From NCBI GenBank assembly GCA_030151255.1, contig JASLED010000058.1, forward strand, positions 1 through 16,602: a stretch of 16,602 nt of DNA, given 5' to 3'. This stretch comes from Flavobacterium sp. (lineage in GTDB: Bacteria; Bacteroidota; Bacteroidia; Flavobacteriales; Flavobacteriaceae). Of the stretch, positions 7,276 to 13,822 are shown one piece after another (positions within the stretch are counted from its first letter, which is position 1; each line of letters opens with the position of its first letter). The position numbers and the translations under genes were made by a program. The notes under the pieces are model-generated. The model was not told where the DNA came from. It was given only the letters and a program-made list of their open reading frames with translations, and searched no databases.

Positions 7276-7695
7276 ATGCGTATTGATAAGTTTTTATGGT
7301 GTGTACGTTATTATAAAACAAGAAACATAGCAACAGAAGTTTGTAAGAAAGGACATGTAACTATAAATGGGCAAACTGCAAAACCTTCTAGAGAGGTTTT
7401 TCCGACAGATAAAATCACTTTACGAAAAGACCAAATCGTTTATAAATTAACTGTTTTAGATATTCCTCAAAGTAGAGTAGGAGCAAAATTGGTTGATATT
7501 TATAGAAAAGATGAAACTCCAGCAGAAGCTTTTGAACATCTAGAAATGTTGAAACAAACAAAAGAATATTACAGAGCTAAAGGAACTGGAAGACCAACAA
7601 AAAAAGACAGAAGAGATATTTATGGTTTTCTGGAGCTTGATGAGGATGATTTTGACGAAGAGGAAGAAAACAAAGTAAAAGAAACTGAAGAATAA
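7276..7695 (+). CDS. hslR: Hsp15-type S4-domain RNA-binding protein
   Basis: A 139-residue protein close in length to E. coli Hsp15 (133). Hsp15 binds stalled 50S subunits that carry peptidyl-tRNA and helps recycle them. The N-terminal S4 domain (about 1-60) shows MRIDKFLWCVRYYKTRNIAT and KKGHVTINGQTAKPSREV. The C-terminal Hsp15 extension contains GRPTKKDRRDIYGF (about 105-118), the counterpart of RPDKKERRDLLRF in E. coli. Unlike E. coli, the protein ends in a strongly acidic tail, DEDDFDEEEEN and beyond. The phosphoribosyltransferase gene starts 30 bases downstream and is probably co-transcribed. Heat-shock control cannot be seen in the sequence. Confidence 0.88.
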   Translation: MRIDKFLWCVRYYKTRNIATEVCKKGHVTINGQTAKPSREVFPTDKITLRKDQIVYKLTVLDIPQSRVGAKLVDIYRKDETPAEAFEHLEMLKQTKEYYRAKGTGRPTKKDRRDIYGFLELDEDDFDEEEENKVKETEE

Positions 7696-7725
7696 ACAAC
7701 TACTCAATTAAAATAAAAAAACATC

Positions 7726-8223
7726 ATGACAAAAAAGATTATTCTAAATAAAGAACAAATTGGCTTTAAAACCAAACGAATGGCTTATCAGATTTATGAA
7801 ACATTTGCTGATGAAGAAGAAATTGTAATTGCTGGTGTGGCTAATAGTGGATTTGTATTTGCATCAAAAATAGCAAAAGAATTAGAGCAAATTTCAGATA
7901 TAAAAGTGAAGCTTTGCGAAGTAAAAATAGATAAAGTAAACCCACTCAATTTAATCGAAACTTCACTTGCAGAAGTAGATTACAAACATAAATCAATTGT
8001 TTTAGTAGATGATGTTTTAAACTCTGGTGCCACATTGATTTATGGAGTAAAACATTTTTTAAATGTGCCATTAAAAAAATTGAAAACAGCTGTTTTAATC
8101 GACAGAAATCATAAAACTTTTCCAATTAAAGCAGATTTTAAAGGATTGTCGTTATCAACTTCACTTTTAGAGCATATTCAAGTTGTTTTTGAAAAAGAGG
8201 ATGAATATGCTTATTTAAGCTAA
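7726..8223 (+). CDS. PyrR-like phosphoribosyltransferase
   Basis: A 165-residue type I phosphoribosyltransferase. The PRPP-binding loop is VLVDDVLNSGAT (92-103, Asp95-Asp96), and AGVANSGFVFASKIA (36-50) matches the substrate-side loop region. AVLIDRNHKTFPIKADFKG (122-140) with ST following resembles PyrR, in which a similar LVDRGHRELPIRADYVG block occurs. PyrR in other bacteria regulates pyr genes by binding mRNA and has weak uracil phosphoribosyltransferase activity. Whether this protein does either is unknown, since no pyr genes or pyr-type leader are present here. Hypoxanthine or adenine phosphoribosyltransferase activity is the main alternative. The last four bases overlap the 3' end of the convergent shikimate kinase gene. 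Confidence 0.75.
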   Translation: MTKKIILNKEQIGFKTKRMAYQIYETFADEEEIVIAGVANSGFVFASKIAKELEQISDIKVKLCEVKIDKVNPLNLIETSLAEVDYKHKSIVLVDDVLNSGATLIYGVKHFLNVPLKKLKTAVLIDRNHKTFPIKADFKGLSLSTSLLEHIQVVFEKEDEYAYLS

Positions 8224-8741
8224 TTAGAAAGCGTACTTATAATTTCATCTACAATAAAATCAATACTTTTATCATCTACATTAATTATATGTTTTGCCTG
8301 ATAATAAAAGTAACTTCTGTCAAATAAATGTTTGGCAATAAAAGTTTCAAGAGTATCTTCCGTATTAATTTTTAATAAAGGACGATGCTCTTTTTCATTT
8401 TCTAAACGTTGCACAAGTGTTGCTATCGATGCTTTAAGGTAAAAAGATGCAACATTATTTTGCTGTAGCACTAAATGATTATTGGCATAGCAAGGTGTGC
8501 CGCCTCCTAAACTAATAACTAATCGTTCTTCCGATTGTAATAATTCTTGTAGCAACAGATATTCTTGTTTCCGAAAAAAAATTTCACCCTTTTCGATAAA
8601 GATTTCATTAATTGTTTGTTGTTGTCTTTTCTCAATTTCATGATCCAAATCGATATGAGAAAGATGTAGTCTTGCAGATAGTTTCTTGGCTATTGTAGAT
8701 TTTCCTACGCCCATATAGCCTAAAATAATTATTTTTTCCAT
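8220..8741 (-). CDS. aroK: Shikimate kinase
   Basis: A 173-residue kinase that phosphorylates shikimate at the 3-hydroxyl in aromatic amino acid and chorismate synthesis. Walker A is GYMGVGKST (8-16). The shikimate-binding residues are Asp33 in DLD, Arg57 in IFFRKQE and the GGG of SLGGGTP (79-81). The lid arginine lies in HRPLL (Arg120), and Arg142 in DRSYFYYQAK closes the substrate pocket. I chose the start at 8741 (MEKIIILGYMG) because it matches the normal N-terminus and length; the open frame continues upstream to 8906 only through non-coding sequence and into the first tRNA. No other aro gene is nearby. It is convergent with, and overlaps by four bases, the phosphoribosyltransferase gene. 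Confidence 0.94.
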   Translation of the reverse strand: MEKIIILGYMGVGKSTIAKKLSARLHLSHIDLDHEIEKRQQQTINEIFIEKGEIFFRKQEYLLLQELLQSEERLVISLGGGTPCYANNHLVLQQNNVASFYLKASIATLVQRLENEKEHRPLLKINTEDTLETFIAKHLFDRSYFYYQAKHIINVDDKSIDFIVDEIISTLSN

Positions 8742-8805
8742 AAAATAAGCAATTGTAAAATAGTGAGTTATGTAATAAAAGCTATAGTTGGAGTGAATCT
8801 GTTGG

Positions 8806-8813
8806 CAAAAATA
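8806..8813 (-). promoter_or_regulatory. Bacteroidota -7 promoter element for aroK
   Basis: The minus strand reads TATTTTTG, an exact TAnnTTTG match. It is 64 bases before the aroK ATG, giving a leader of roughly 55-60 bases, longer than its neighbours. It is divergent from the tRNA promoter 35 bases away. Confidence 0.45.
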
Positions 8814-8848
8814 AAACAAAAACATGATGTATTTTAAAAAAAAGGTTT

Positions 8849-8856
8849 TATATTTG
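8849..8856 (+). promoter_or_regulatory. Bacteroidota -7 promoter element for the tRNA cluster
   Basis: TATATTTG followed by C matches TAnnTTTG exactly and ends 23 bases before the first tRNA-Lys. An A-rich stretch lies just upstream (8834-8843). It is the only good promoter upstream of the tRNA block, so it probably drives all five tRNA-Lys genes. Confidence 0.65.
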
Positions 8857-8879
8857 CACCCGCAATCAGGAATTGATTT

Positions 8880-8952
8880 GACTCGATAGCTCAGTTGGTA
8901 GAGCACAACACTTTTAATGTTGGGGTCCTGGGTTCGAGCCCCAGTCGGGTCA
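8880..8952 (+). tRNA. tRNA-Lys(TTT), copy 1
   Basis: A 73-base cloverleaf: acceptor GACTCGA with TCGGGTC, D stem GCTC/GAGC, anticodon stem CAACA/TGTTG with loop CTTTTAA (anticodon TTT at 8913-8915), T arm CTGGG-TTCGAGC-CCCAG, and discriminator A. The 3' CCA is not encoded (CAA follows). Confidence 0.97.
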
Positions 8953-8986
8953 CAAATTCAAAAATAAACAATTCTAAGATTGCAAT

Positions 8987-9059
8987 GACTCGATAGCTCA
9001 GTTGGTAGAGCACAACACTTTTAATGTTGGGGTCCTGGGTTCGAGCCCCAGTCGGGTCA
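8987..9059 (+). tRNA. tRNA-Lys(TTT), copy 2
   Basis: The same 73-base cloverleaf as copy 1, anticodon TTT at 9020-9022, discriminator A, CCA not encoded. Confidence 0.97.
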
Positions 9060-9104
9060 CAAATAATACATATATAAGATACATACAATTATTATAATTG
9101 TAAT

Positions 9105-9177
9105 GACTCGATAGCTCAGTTGGTAGAGCACAACACTTTTAATGTTGGGGTCCTGGGTTCGAGCCCCAGTCGGGTCA
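9105..9177 (+). tRNA. tRNA-Lys(TTT), copy 3
   Basis: The same 73-base cloverleaf as copy 1, anticodon TTT at 9138-9140, discriminator A, CCA not encoded. Confidence 0.97.
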
Positions 9178-9215
9178 CAAAATCTTATAAAGCACATACA
9201 GTTAATAATTGTAAC

Positions 9216-9288
9216 GACTCGATAGCTCAGTTGGTAGAGCACAACACTTTTAATGTTGGGGTCCTGGGTTCGAGCCCCAGTCGGGTCA
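9216..9288 (+). tRNA. tRNA-Lys(TTT), copy 4
   Basis: The same 73-base cloverleaf as copy 1, anticodon TTT at 9249-9251, discriminator A, CCA not encoded. Confidence 0.97.
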
Positions 9289-9312
9289 CAATTTTTACTT
9301 TTATTACTGCAT

Positions 9313-9385
9313 GACTCGATAGCTCAGTTGGTAGAGCACAACACTTTTAATGTTGGGGTCCTGGGTTCGAGCCCCAGTCGGGTCA
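9313..9385 (+). tRNA. tRNA-Lys(TTT), copy 5
   Basis: The same 73-base cloverleaf as copy 1, anticodon TTT at 9346-9348. It has the shortest upstream spacer (24 bases) and is followed after 3 bases by the terminator-like hairpin. Confidence 0.97.
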
Positions 9386-9388
9386 CAG

Positions 9389-9420
9389 AAGCTATTCTAA
9401 TTTAGAATAGCTTTTTTTTT
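9389..9420 (+). terminator. Terminator-like hairpin between tRNA-Lys 5 and tRNA-Leu
   Basis: AAGCTATTCT (9389-9398) pairs perfectly with AGAATAGCTT (9404-9413) around the loop AATTT, followed by a run of T to 9420. It has the form of a rho-independent terminator, yet tRNA-Leu begins at the next base. It may act as a partial terminator or a processing hairpin. Confidence 0.8.
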
Positions 9421-9502
9421 GGCCGAGTGGAGGAATTGGTAGACTCGCCATCTTGAGGGGGTGGTGTCGTAAGACGTGTGGGTTCGAATCCCATTTCGGT
9501 CA
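9421..9502 (+). tRNA. tRNA-Leu(GAG)
   Basis: An 82-base class II tRNA: acceptor GGCCGAG with TTCGGTC (two G-T pairs), anticodon stem CCATC/GGTGG with loop TTGAGGG (anticodon GAG at 9455-9457), a long variable arm with stem GTC/GAC (9466-9475), T arm GTGGG-TTCGAAT-CCCAT, and discriminator A. CCA is not encoded. It starts directly after the T run of the preceding hairpin and has no visible promoter of its own. Confidence 0.94.
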
Positions 9503-9532
9503 CTTTTAAAAAACGTAAGTTACGGATCAGGT

Positions 9533-9958
9533 TCAAAAGTTAGGTAACTTAGTTTTTATAATGTTTTGTATTATTATAGCATGATCAAACGCAAGTGAAG
9601 GGAGTTTATTTAGTTTAAACCATTTTAGTTCTTTTGCATCATCTTTTGCTACAGCATTTACAGTTTGTTTATTTACGTTACAATAGAAAACGAAAGATAG
9701 GTACCTACCTCGTGGATCTCTGTTAGGATCATCATAAAAGGTATGAAATTCAATTTCTGAATGTAAATCAGATTTTTTAATATTAGTTTCTTCAAATAGC
9801 TCTCGTAGTGCACACTCTTTTATTTTTTCGTTTTCATCTACAAATCCACCAGGTAATGCCCACATGTCTTTAAATGGTTCGTTTTTTCTTTTGATTAGTA
9901 AAATAGTATCATCTGAAATTACTACAATGTCAGTTGTTAGGTTAGATCTGTATTTCAT
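9533..9958 (-). CDS. Nudix hydrolase
   Basis: A 141-residue single-domain Nudix protein. Nudix enzymes hydrolyse nucleoside diphosphates linked to another group. The Nudix box reads from GFVDENE through RELFEETNI (about residues 38-60), with all the metal-binding glutamates present and Asn in place of the usual Gly near the end. The N-terminus (TTDIVVI, then LLIKRKNEPFKDMWALPGGF) and the later RYLSFVFYC and DDAKELKWFKLNKLP blocks resemble the ADP-ribose pyrophosphatase-like COG1051 group and the Nudix part of NrtR-like regulators. There is no DNA-binding domain here. Substrate is unknown, with ADP-ribose or a damaged nucleotide most likely. The gene converges on tRNA-Leu, 30 bases away, with no clear terminator between them, and I found no convincing promoter. 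Confidence 0.88.
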   Translation of the reverse strand: MKYRSNLTTDIVVISDDTILLIKRKNEPFKDMWALPGGFVDENEKIKECALRELFEETNIKKSDLHSEIEFHTFYDDPNRDPRGRYLSFVFYCNVNKQTVNAVAKDDAKELKWFKLNKLPSLAFDHAIIIQNIIKTKLPNF

Positions 9959-10083
9959 AATTTAAAGTATCATAATCATATAATATAGCATTTGTTTTTT
10001 TAATTTACCAATACGTATATCTAGTTTTATTTTGTAATTAAAAAATCGCTATAAAAATATATAAAATAATCATCAGAGAATAG

Positions 10084-10091
10084 TAATTTTG
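10084..10091 (+). promoter_or_regulatory. Bacteroidota -7 promoter element for the lipoprotein gene at 10118
   Basis: TAATTTTG is an exact TAnnTTTG match, 26 bases before the ATG at 10118. Confidence 0.55.
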
Positions 10092-10117
10092 TATGTCAAT
10101 ACTAACGAATTATTAAA

Positions 10118-10921
10118 ATGAAATCATCTTTACTTATTGCCTTGTGTGCATTTCTGCTTTGTTCATGTCAGAAAAAAGAATCAACTAATGCTACAGATAA
10201 CATAAAACAAGTAGTAATCACATCAAATGATTTGGAAAAATTAAGTAACGAACTTGATGGAACTTGGATTGCTGAAGATTATTTAAAAGAAGTTGAAAAC
10301 ACATTATCTATTTATAATATAAGCGATTCTAAAAATACAGTGCTTGGATTTCATTTAGATAAAATTGCTTTAAAAACAGGAAATACAATATTAGATGGTT
10401 TTACAGAACATGAAGGCGGATTTTCGAGTCCAATTATTTATGACGAAAATCTGAAAATGTTTGTAAATAATATGACGGCTTTGTCTGAATATCCTGTATT
10501 TCCTGAAGAGTTTCAGCTACAATTAAATCAAGATAATTTAAGTTTAGTATTTCCTAAAAGTGAAAAAGTTGAGGTATATCGTAAAATTAAAAACGATTTT
10601 CCGACTGAATTAAGAAAAATTGTTTTTGCAGGAACTTATCAATCTCAAAATAATAAGAACGATATTGTTTTTCAGGCAAATGGAAAAGTTGAGAATTTTA
10701 TGAATTACAAATTATATGAAATTGCTTTTGATTTTGTAGGAGGAATGGAATTTGATTCAATTGTTTTTTTTAATAACAACGAGGGAGGAAATTGGACTGA
10801 TGGAACAATTTATAAATATCAACGCACTAAATCAGAATTAATTTTGCAAAAAGTAATTGTCGATTGGGAAACAATGGAACATAAAGTTGATTCAAATAAA
10901 ATTATTTTAAAAGTGAAATAA
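10118..10921 (+). CDS. Lipoprotein of unknown function
   Basis: A 267-residue protein with a typical lipoprotein signal (MKSSLLIALCAFLLCSC, lipid-modified Cys17) followed by a hydrophilic QKKEST linker, so it is anchored to a membrane and faces the periplasm or surface. I do not recognise the mature domain. It alternates short hydrophobic strands with polar segments and contains two similar openings: ELDGTWIAEDYLKEV (about 48-62) and FAGTYQSQNN (about 170-179). Both resemble the first strand of lipocalin-like or repeat beta-barrel lipoproteins, which is a guess from strand pattern only. It forms a one-gene unit with its own promoter and a strong terminator, so the neighbours say nothing about its role. 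Confidence 0.8.
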   Translation: MKSSLLIALCAFLLCSCQKKESTNATDNIKQVVITSNDLEKLSNELDGTWIAEDYLKEVENTLSIYNISDSKNTVLGFHLDKIALKTGNTILDGFTEHEGGFSSPIIYDENLKMFVNNMTALSEYPVFPEEFQLQLNQDNLSLVFPKSEKVEVYRKIKNDFPTELRKIVFAGTYQSQNNKNDIVFQANGKVENFMNYKLYEIAFDFVGGMEFDSIVFFNNNEGGNWTDGTIYKYQRTKSELILQKVIVDWETMEHKVDSNKIILKVK

Positions 10922-10942
10922 TCTTTGCGGAGAATTAAAAAC

Positions 10943-10982
10943 AAAAAAAGACCTAAGTAAATCTATTTAGGTCTTTTTTTTG
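10943..10982 (+). terminator. Intrinsic terminator after the unknown lipoprotein gene
   Basis: GACCTAAGTA (10950-10959) pairs with TATTTAGGTC (10964-10973), including one G-T pair, around a 4-base loop. The stem is flanked by A7 on the left and T9 on the right. It lies about 20 bases after the stop codon. Confidence 0.9.
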
Positions 10983-11087
10983 TCTTTTAGAATAAAACTT
11001 AAAAATCTTGTAAAAATGATAACAAATGCGAGATTCATCTACTGAATATTTTTTTAAAAGGTAAAAAATACAACTATATCTTTATGG

Positions 11088-11105
11088 TTATTAGTTAACT
11101 AATAA
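11088..11105. promoter_or_regulatory. 18-bp perfect palindrome, candidate operator
   Basis: TTATTAGTTAACTAATAA is identical to its reverse complement over 18 bases with no gap. That is characteristic of a dimeric regulator site rather than a hairpin. It lies about 75 bases upstream of the predicted aspA -7 element. It also lies immediately after a one-mismatch element TATCTTTA (11077-11084), which would place it over that start site. The regulator is unknown. Confidence 0.55.
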
Positions 11106-11153
11106 ATGATATGAATGTGTTAAAGTGTTTATTTAGGTGATAAATCTTTAATG

Positions 11154-11186
11154 TTGTTAATTTATGTGATTTTATTTTTATATTTG
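11154..11186 (+). promoter_or_regulatory. Promoter for the aspA-asparaginase-dcu-porin unit
   Basis: TATATTTG (11179-11186) is an exact -7 element with a TTG at 11154-11156, 22 bases upstream, as a possible -33 box. Transcription would start near 11193 and leave an untranslated leader of about 107 bases. Confidence 0.6.
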
Positions 11187-11299
11187 GTTAATATTTAAAT
11201 ATTTGTAATAATAATATGATGTTTTGTAATTCTAGCATTGTTTTTGATAATTACTAAATATCATTGATTAAATAATATGTTGAATTTAATTTTTTAATT

Positions 11300-12709
11300 A
11301 TGGAGAATACAAGAAAAGAACATGATTTCTTAGGAGAGTTATCAATTCCAAATGATAAATATTATGGAATTCAAACGTTTCGTGCAATTGAAAATTTTAC
11401 AATTACCGGACTTACATTAAATAGCTCAAGAGAATTAATTATTGCATTAGGGCAGGTAAAAAAAGCTGCTGCTTTGGCTAATAAAGATTGTGGAATTTTA
11501 GATGCTAAAATAGCTGATGCAATTTGTTTCGCTTGTGATGAAGTAATTAAAGGGAAATATGATGATCAATTTATTAGTGATTTAATTCAAGGTGGTGCAG
11601 GAACTTCGGTAAATATGAATGCAAACGAAGTAATTGCAAATGTTGCCTTGGAGCATTTAGGACATGAAAAAGGTAATTACGCAATTGTGCACCCAAATAA
11701 TCATGTAAATTGTTCTCAATCAACAAATGATGCATATCCAACAGCTTTTAGATTAGCATTGTATTACAAAATGGAAACCTTTTGTGTTATTATGCAAAAT
11801 TTGAAAGATTCTTTTGCTAAAAAAGGAGAAGAATTTAAAGATGTTCTGAAAATGGGACGTACGCAATTACAAGATGCAGTACCAATGACTTTAGGACAAG
11901 AGTTTAATGCATTTTCAACTACAGTTGGCGAAGATATTGCTCGTTTACGAGAAGCGCAACAATTAGTGCTAGAGGTTAACATGGGAGCTACTGCAATTGG
12001 CACAAAAGTGAATGCGCCAGAAGGTTATCCAGAACTTTGTGTAAGTTATTTAGCTAAAGAAACAGGATTGAAATTGATATTATCTCCGGATTTGATCGAA
12101 GCTACAAGCGATACAGGAGCATATGTTCAAATTATGAGTACAATTAAACGTGCTGCAATTAAAATTTCAAAAATTTGTAATGATTTAAGATTATTGAGTT
12201 CTGGACCTAGAGCCGGATTAAATGAAATTAATCTTCCTGCACGTCAACCAGGTTCATCAATTATGCCAGGTAAAGTGAATCCAGTTATGCCAGAAGTGGT
12301 AAATCAAACATGTTTTTATGTTATTGGTCAAGATTTAACGGTTACACTAGCTGCAGAAGCAGGACAGTTACAGTTAAATGTAATGGAACCAGTAATTGGA
12401 TTTGCATTATTTACTTCGTTAGATTATTTAGGAAATAGCCTAAAAGCTTTAATAGAGAAATGTATCGATGGTATTACAGCAAATAAAGAGCATTGTGCTT
12501 CATTAGTAATGAATAGTATTGGTATTGTAACACAGTTAAATCCGATATTAGGTTATGAAGTTTGTGCAAGCGTTGCTGGCGAAGCATTATTGTCTGGAAA
12601 AAGCGTACACGAAATTGTAGTAATAGAAAGAAAATTAATTACGCAAGAGAAATGGGATGAAGTGTATTCACTTGAAAATTTAATTCATCCTAAATTAATT
12701 GTTTCATAA
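11300..12709 (+). CDS. aspA: Aspartate ammonia-lyase (aspartase)
   Basis: A 469-residue cytoplasmic enzyme that converts L-aspartate to fumarate and ammonia. It belongs to the fumarase/aspartase superfamily and has its usual length. Conserved blocks are GTSVNMNANEV (101-111), SQSTNDAYPT (139-148), GRTQLQDAVP (186-195), MGATAIGTKVNAP (228-240) and the catalytic flexible loop GSSIMPGKVNPV (318-329), which contains the serine base. GATAIGT rather than GGTAVGT, and the asparaginase neighbour, favour aspartase over class II fumarase. The asparaginase gene begins 15 bases after the stop, so the two are co-transcribed. Fumarate made here can feed the TCA cycle or be reduced to succinate. Confidence 0.93.
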   Translation: MENTRKEHDFLGELSIPNDKYYGIQTFRAIENFTITGLTLNSSRELIIALGQVKKAAALANKDCGILDAKIADAICFACDEVIKGKYDDQFISDLIQGGAGTSVNMNANEVIANVALEHLGHEKGNYAIVHPNNHVNCSQSTNDAYPTAFRLALYYKMETFCVIMQNLKDSFAKKGEEFKDVLKMGRTQLQDAVPMTLGQEFNAFSTTVGEDIARLREAQQLVLEVNMGATAIGTKVNAPEGYPELCVSYLAKETGLKLILSPDLIEATSDTGAYVQIMSTIKRAAIKISKICNDLRLLSSGPRAGLNEINLPARQPGSSIMPGKVNPVMPEVVNQTCFYVIGQDLTVTLAAEAGQLQLNVMEPVIGFALFTSLDYLGNSLKALIEKCIDGITANKEHCASLVMNSIGIVTQLNPILGYEVCASVAGEALLSGKSVHEIVVIERKLITQEKWDEVYSLENLIHPKLIVS

Positions 12710-12724
12710 ATAAATCTTAGAACA

Positions 12725-13795
12725 ATGAAAAAATTATTAAACGTAGTGCTTGTTATCTTTTTAGCAATTCAGGTACAAGCCCAACCTAAGAATAATAATC
12801 AAGTTAATAAAGATTTACCTCGTGTAATAATATTAGCAACAGGAGGAACTATTGCTGGTTCAGGCGAATCATCAGTAAAAGCAGCTTATACTGCTGGGCA
12901 AGTTCCAATTGATGATTTGTTAAATGCTGTTCCACAAATACACAATTATGCAAAAATTACTGGAGAGCAAATTGCGCAAATTGGAAGCCAGGATATGAAT
13001 ATTGATACTTGGTTAAAATTAGCAAATCGCATCAATGAAATTTTTGAAAAAAACTTGGCTGATGGTGTTGTTGTAACTCACGGAACAGACACACAAGAAG
13101 AAACAGCTTATTTTTTAGAACTTACAATTAAATCAAATAAACCTGTTGTTCTTGTTGGAGCAATGCGTCCTTCAACAGCAATGAGTCAAGATGGAAATAG
13201 AAATTTACTTGATGCAGTAATGGTTGCATCATCACCAAATAGTAAAGATGTAGGTGTTGTGGTTGCAATGAATGAAGAGGTGTATACTGGACGTGACGTA
13301 ACTAAAACGGTTACTACAAATATGTCAACTTTTAAATCTCGTAATTTTGGACCTATCGGATTAATTTATGATGGAAAAGTAAGTTATTACTATAAATCAT
13401 TACGATCTCCAGAAGAAAAATTCAACGTAAAAGGACTTACAAAATTACCTCAAGTAGAAATTGTTTATGGATATGCAGATGCAAGTCCTGTAGCTGTAAA
13501 TGCTGCAATTACTGAAGGTGTAAAAGGTATTGTTTACGCAGGGCTTGGTAATGGAAATTTTCCAAATCAGGTAGGGAAGTCGTTGGAAAAAGCTTCAAAA
13601 AGTGGAATTATCGTTTGTCGTTCGGCAAGAGCAGGTTCAGGAAGAGTTACTTTAGAAAATGAAGTAGATGATAAAGCATTAGGTTTTATTGTATCAGATG
13701 ATTTAAATCCTCAAAAGGCACGTGTTTTATTAATGCTTGCATTGACAAAAACATCAAATAAAGAGGAATTACAGAAAATATTTTTAAGATACTAA
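12725..13795 (+). CDS. ansB: Type II L-asparaginase, exported
   Basis: A 356-residue asparaginase that hydrolyses L-asparagine to aspartate and ammonia. The N-terminus is a signal peptide with likely cleavage after VQA (residue 19), so the enzyme is periplasmic, as in high-affinity type II enzymes. Catalytic blocks are ATGGTIAGSG (nucleophile Thr42), a Tyr in KAAYTAGQV (Tyr55) that corresponds to the active-site lid tyrosine, and VVTHGTDTQEETAYF (Thr121, Asp122). Further conserved text is VGAMRPSTAMSQDG. Some glutaminase activity is possible in this family. Between aspA and the transporter gene, its position says that asparagine is deamidated outside the inner membrane and the aspartate is then taken in. 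Confidence 0.93.
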   Translation: MKKLLNVVLVIFLAIQVQAQPKNNNQVNKDLPRVIILATGGTIAGSGESSVKAAYTAGQVPIDDLLNAVPQIHNYAKITGEQIAQIGSQDMNIDTWLKLANRINEIFEKNLADGVVVTHGTDTQEETAYFLELTIKSNKPVVLVGAMRPSTAMSQDGNRNLLDAVMVASSPNSKDVGVVVAMNEEVYTGRDVTKTVTTNMSTFKSRNFGPIGLIYDGKVSYYYKSLRSPEEKFNVKGLTKLPQVEIVYGYADASPVAVNAAITEGVKGIVYAGLGNGNFPNQVGKSLEKASKSGIIVCRSARAGSGRVTLENEVDDKALGFIVSDDLNPQKARVLLMLALTKTSNKEELQKIFLRY

Positions 13796-13822
13796 TTCTT
13801 AGACATACTTATAGTATTATTT

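Larger units (their letters stand above)
8880..9385 (+). repeat. Tandem array of five identical tRNA-Lys genes
   Basis: Five copies of the same 73-base gene are separated by 34, 45, 38 and 24 bases. By eye the copies are base-for-base identical while the spacers differ. The spacers before copies 3 and 4 share ACATACA and ATAATTGTAA in the same order, a sign of duplication of gene plus spacer. Most spacers begin CAAA or CAAT and most end near ATTGTAAT or ATTGCAAT. Confidence 0.95.
10983..11299 (+). other. Non-coding region upstream of the aspartate locus
   Basis: This 317-base stretch is very AT-rich and I see no coding sequence on either strand. It holds an 18-bp perfect palindrome (11088-11105), a promoter element (11179-11186) and a likely 5' leader of about 105-110 bases. 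Near the promoter are half-site-like words AGGTGATAAA (11135-11144) and TATGTGATTT (11163-11172), which resemble CRP/FNR-family half-sites but lack a paired second half. Two TTGAT words (11245 and 11264) occur in the leader. Confidence 0.6.

Noticed and set aside
8742..8906. N-terminal extension of shikimate kinase by 55 residues
   Set aside because: The extension runs into the first tRNA, has no family resemblance, and passes through the aroK promoter element; MEKIIILGYMG at 8741 is the normal start.
8891..9314. Open frames across the tRNA array on both strands, encoding repeated peptides such as GARTQDPNIKSVVLYQLSYR and VEHNTFNVGVLGSSPSRV
   Set aside because: They are translations of the repeated tRNA-Lys genes and their spacers, a well-known annotation artefact; the repeats in the peptides follow the tRNA copies exactly.
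8880..9385. CRISPR-like pattern of identical repeats and variable spacers
   Set aside because: The repeats are 73-base cloverleaf tRNA-Lys genes with correct acceptor, D, anticodon and T arms; spacers vary from 24 to 45 bases and no cas gene is nearby.
9514..9524. Short inverted repeat CGTAAGTTACG between tRNA-Leu and the Nudix gene as a terminator
   Set aside because: At most four base pairs can form around a three-base loop and no T run follows, so it would not terminate transcription.
11135..11172. CRP/FNR-family binding site upstream of aspA
   Set aside because: Only single half-site words (GGTGA, TGTGA) are present, without a properly spaced partner; chance is likely in such AT-rich DNA.
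11764..12003. Minus-strand open frame inside aspA
   Set aside because: It lies opposite conserved aspartase blocks and has no promoter or recognisable product.
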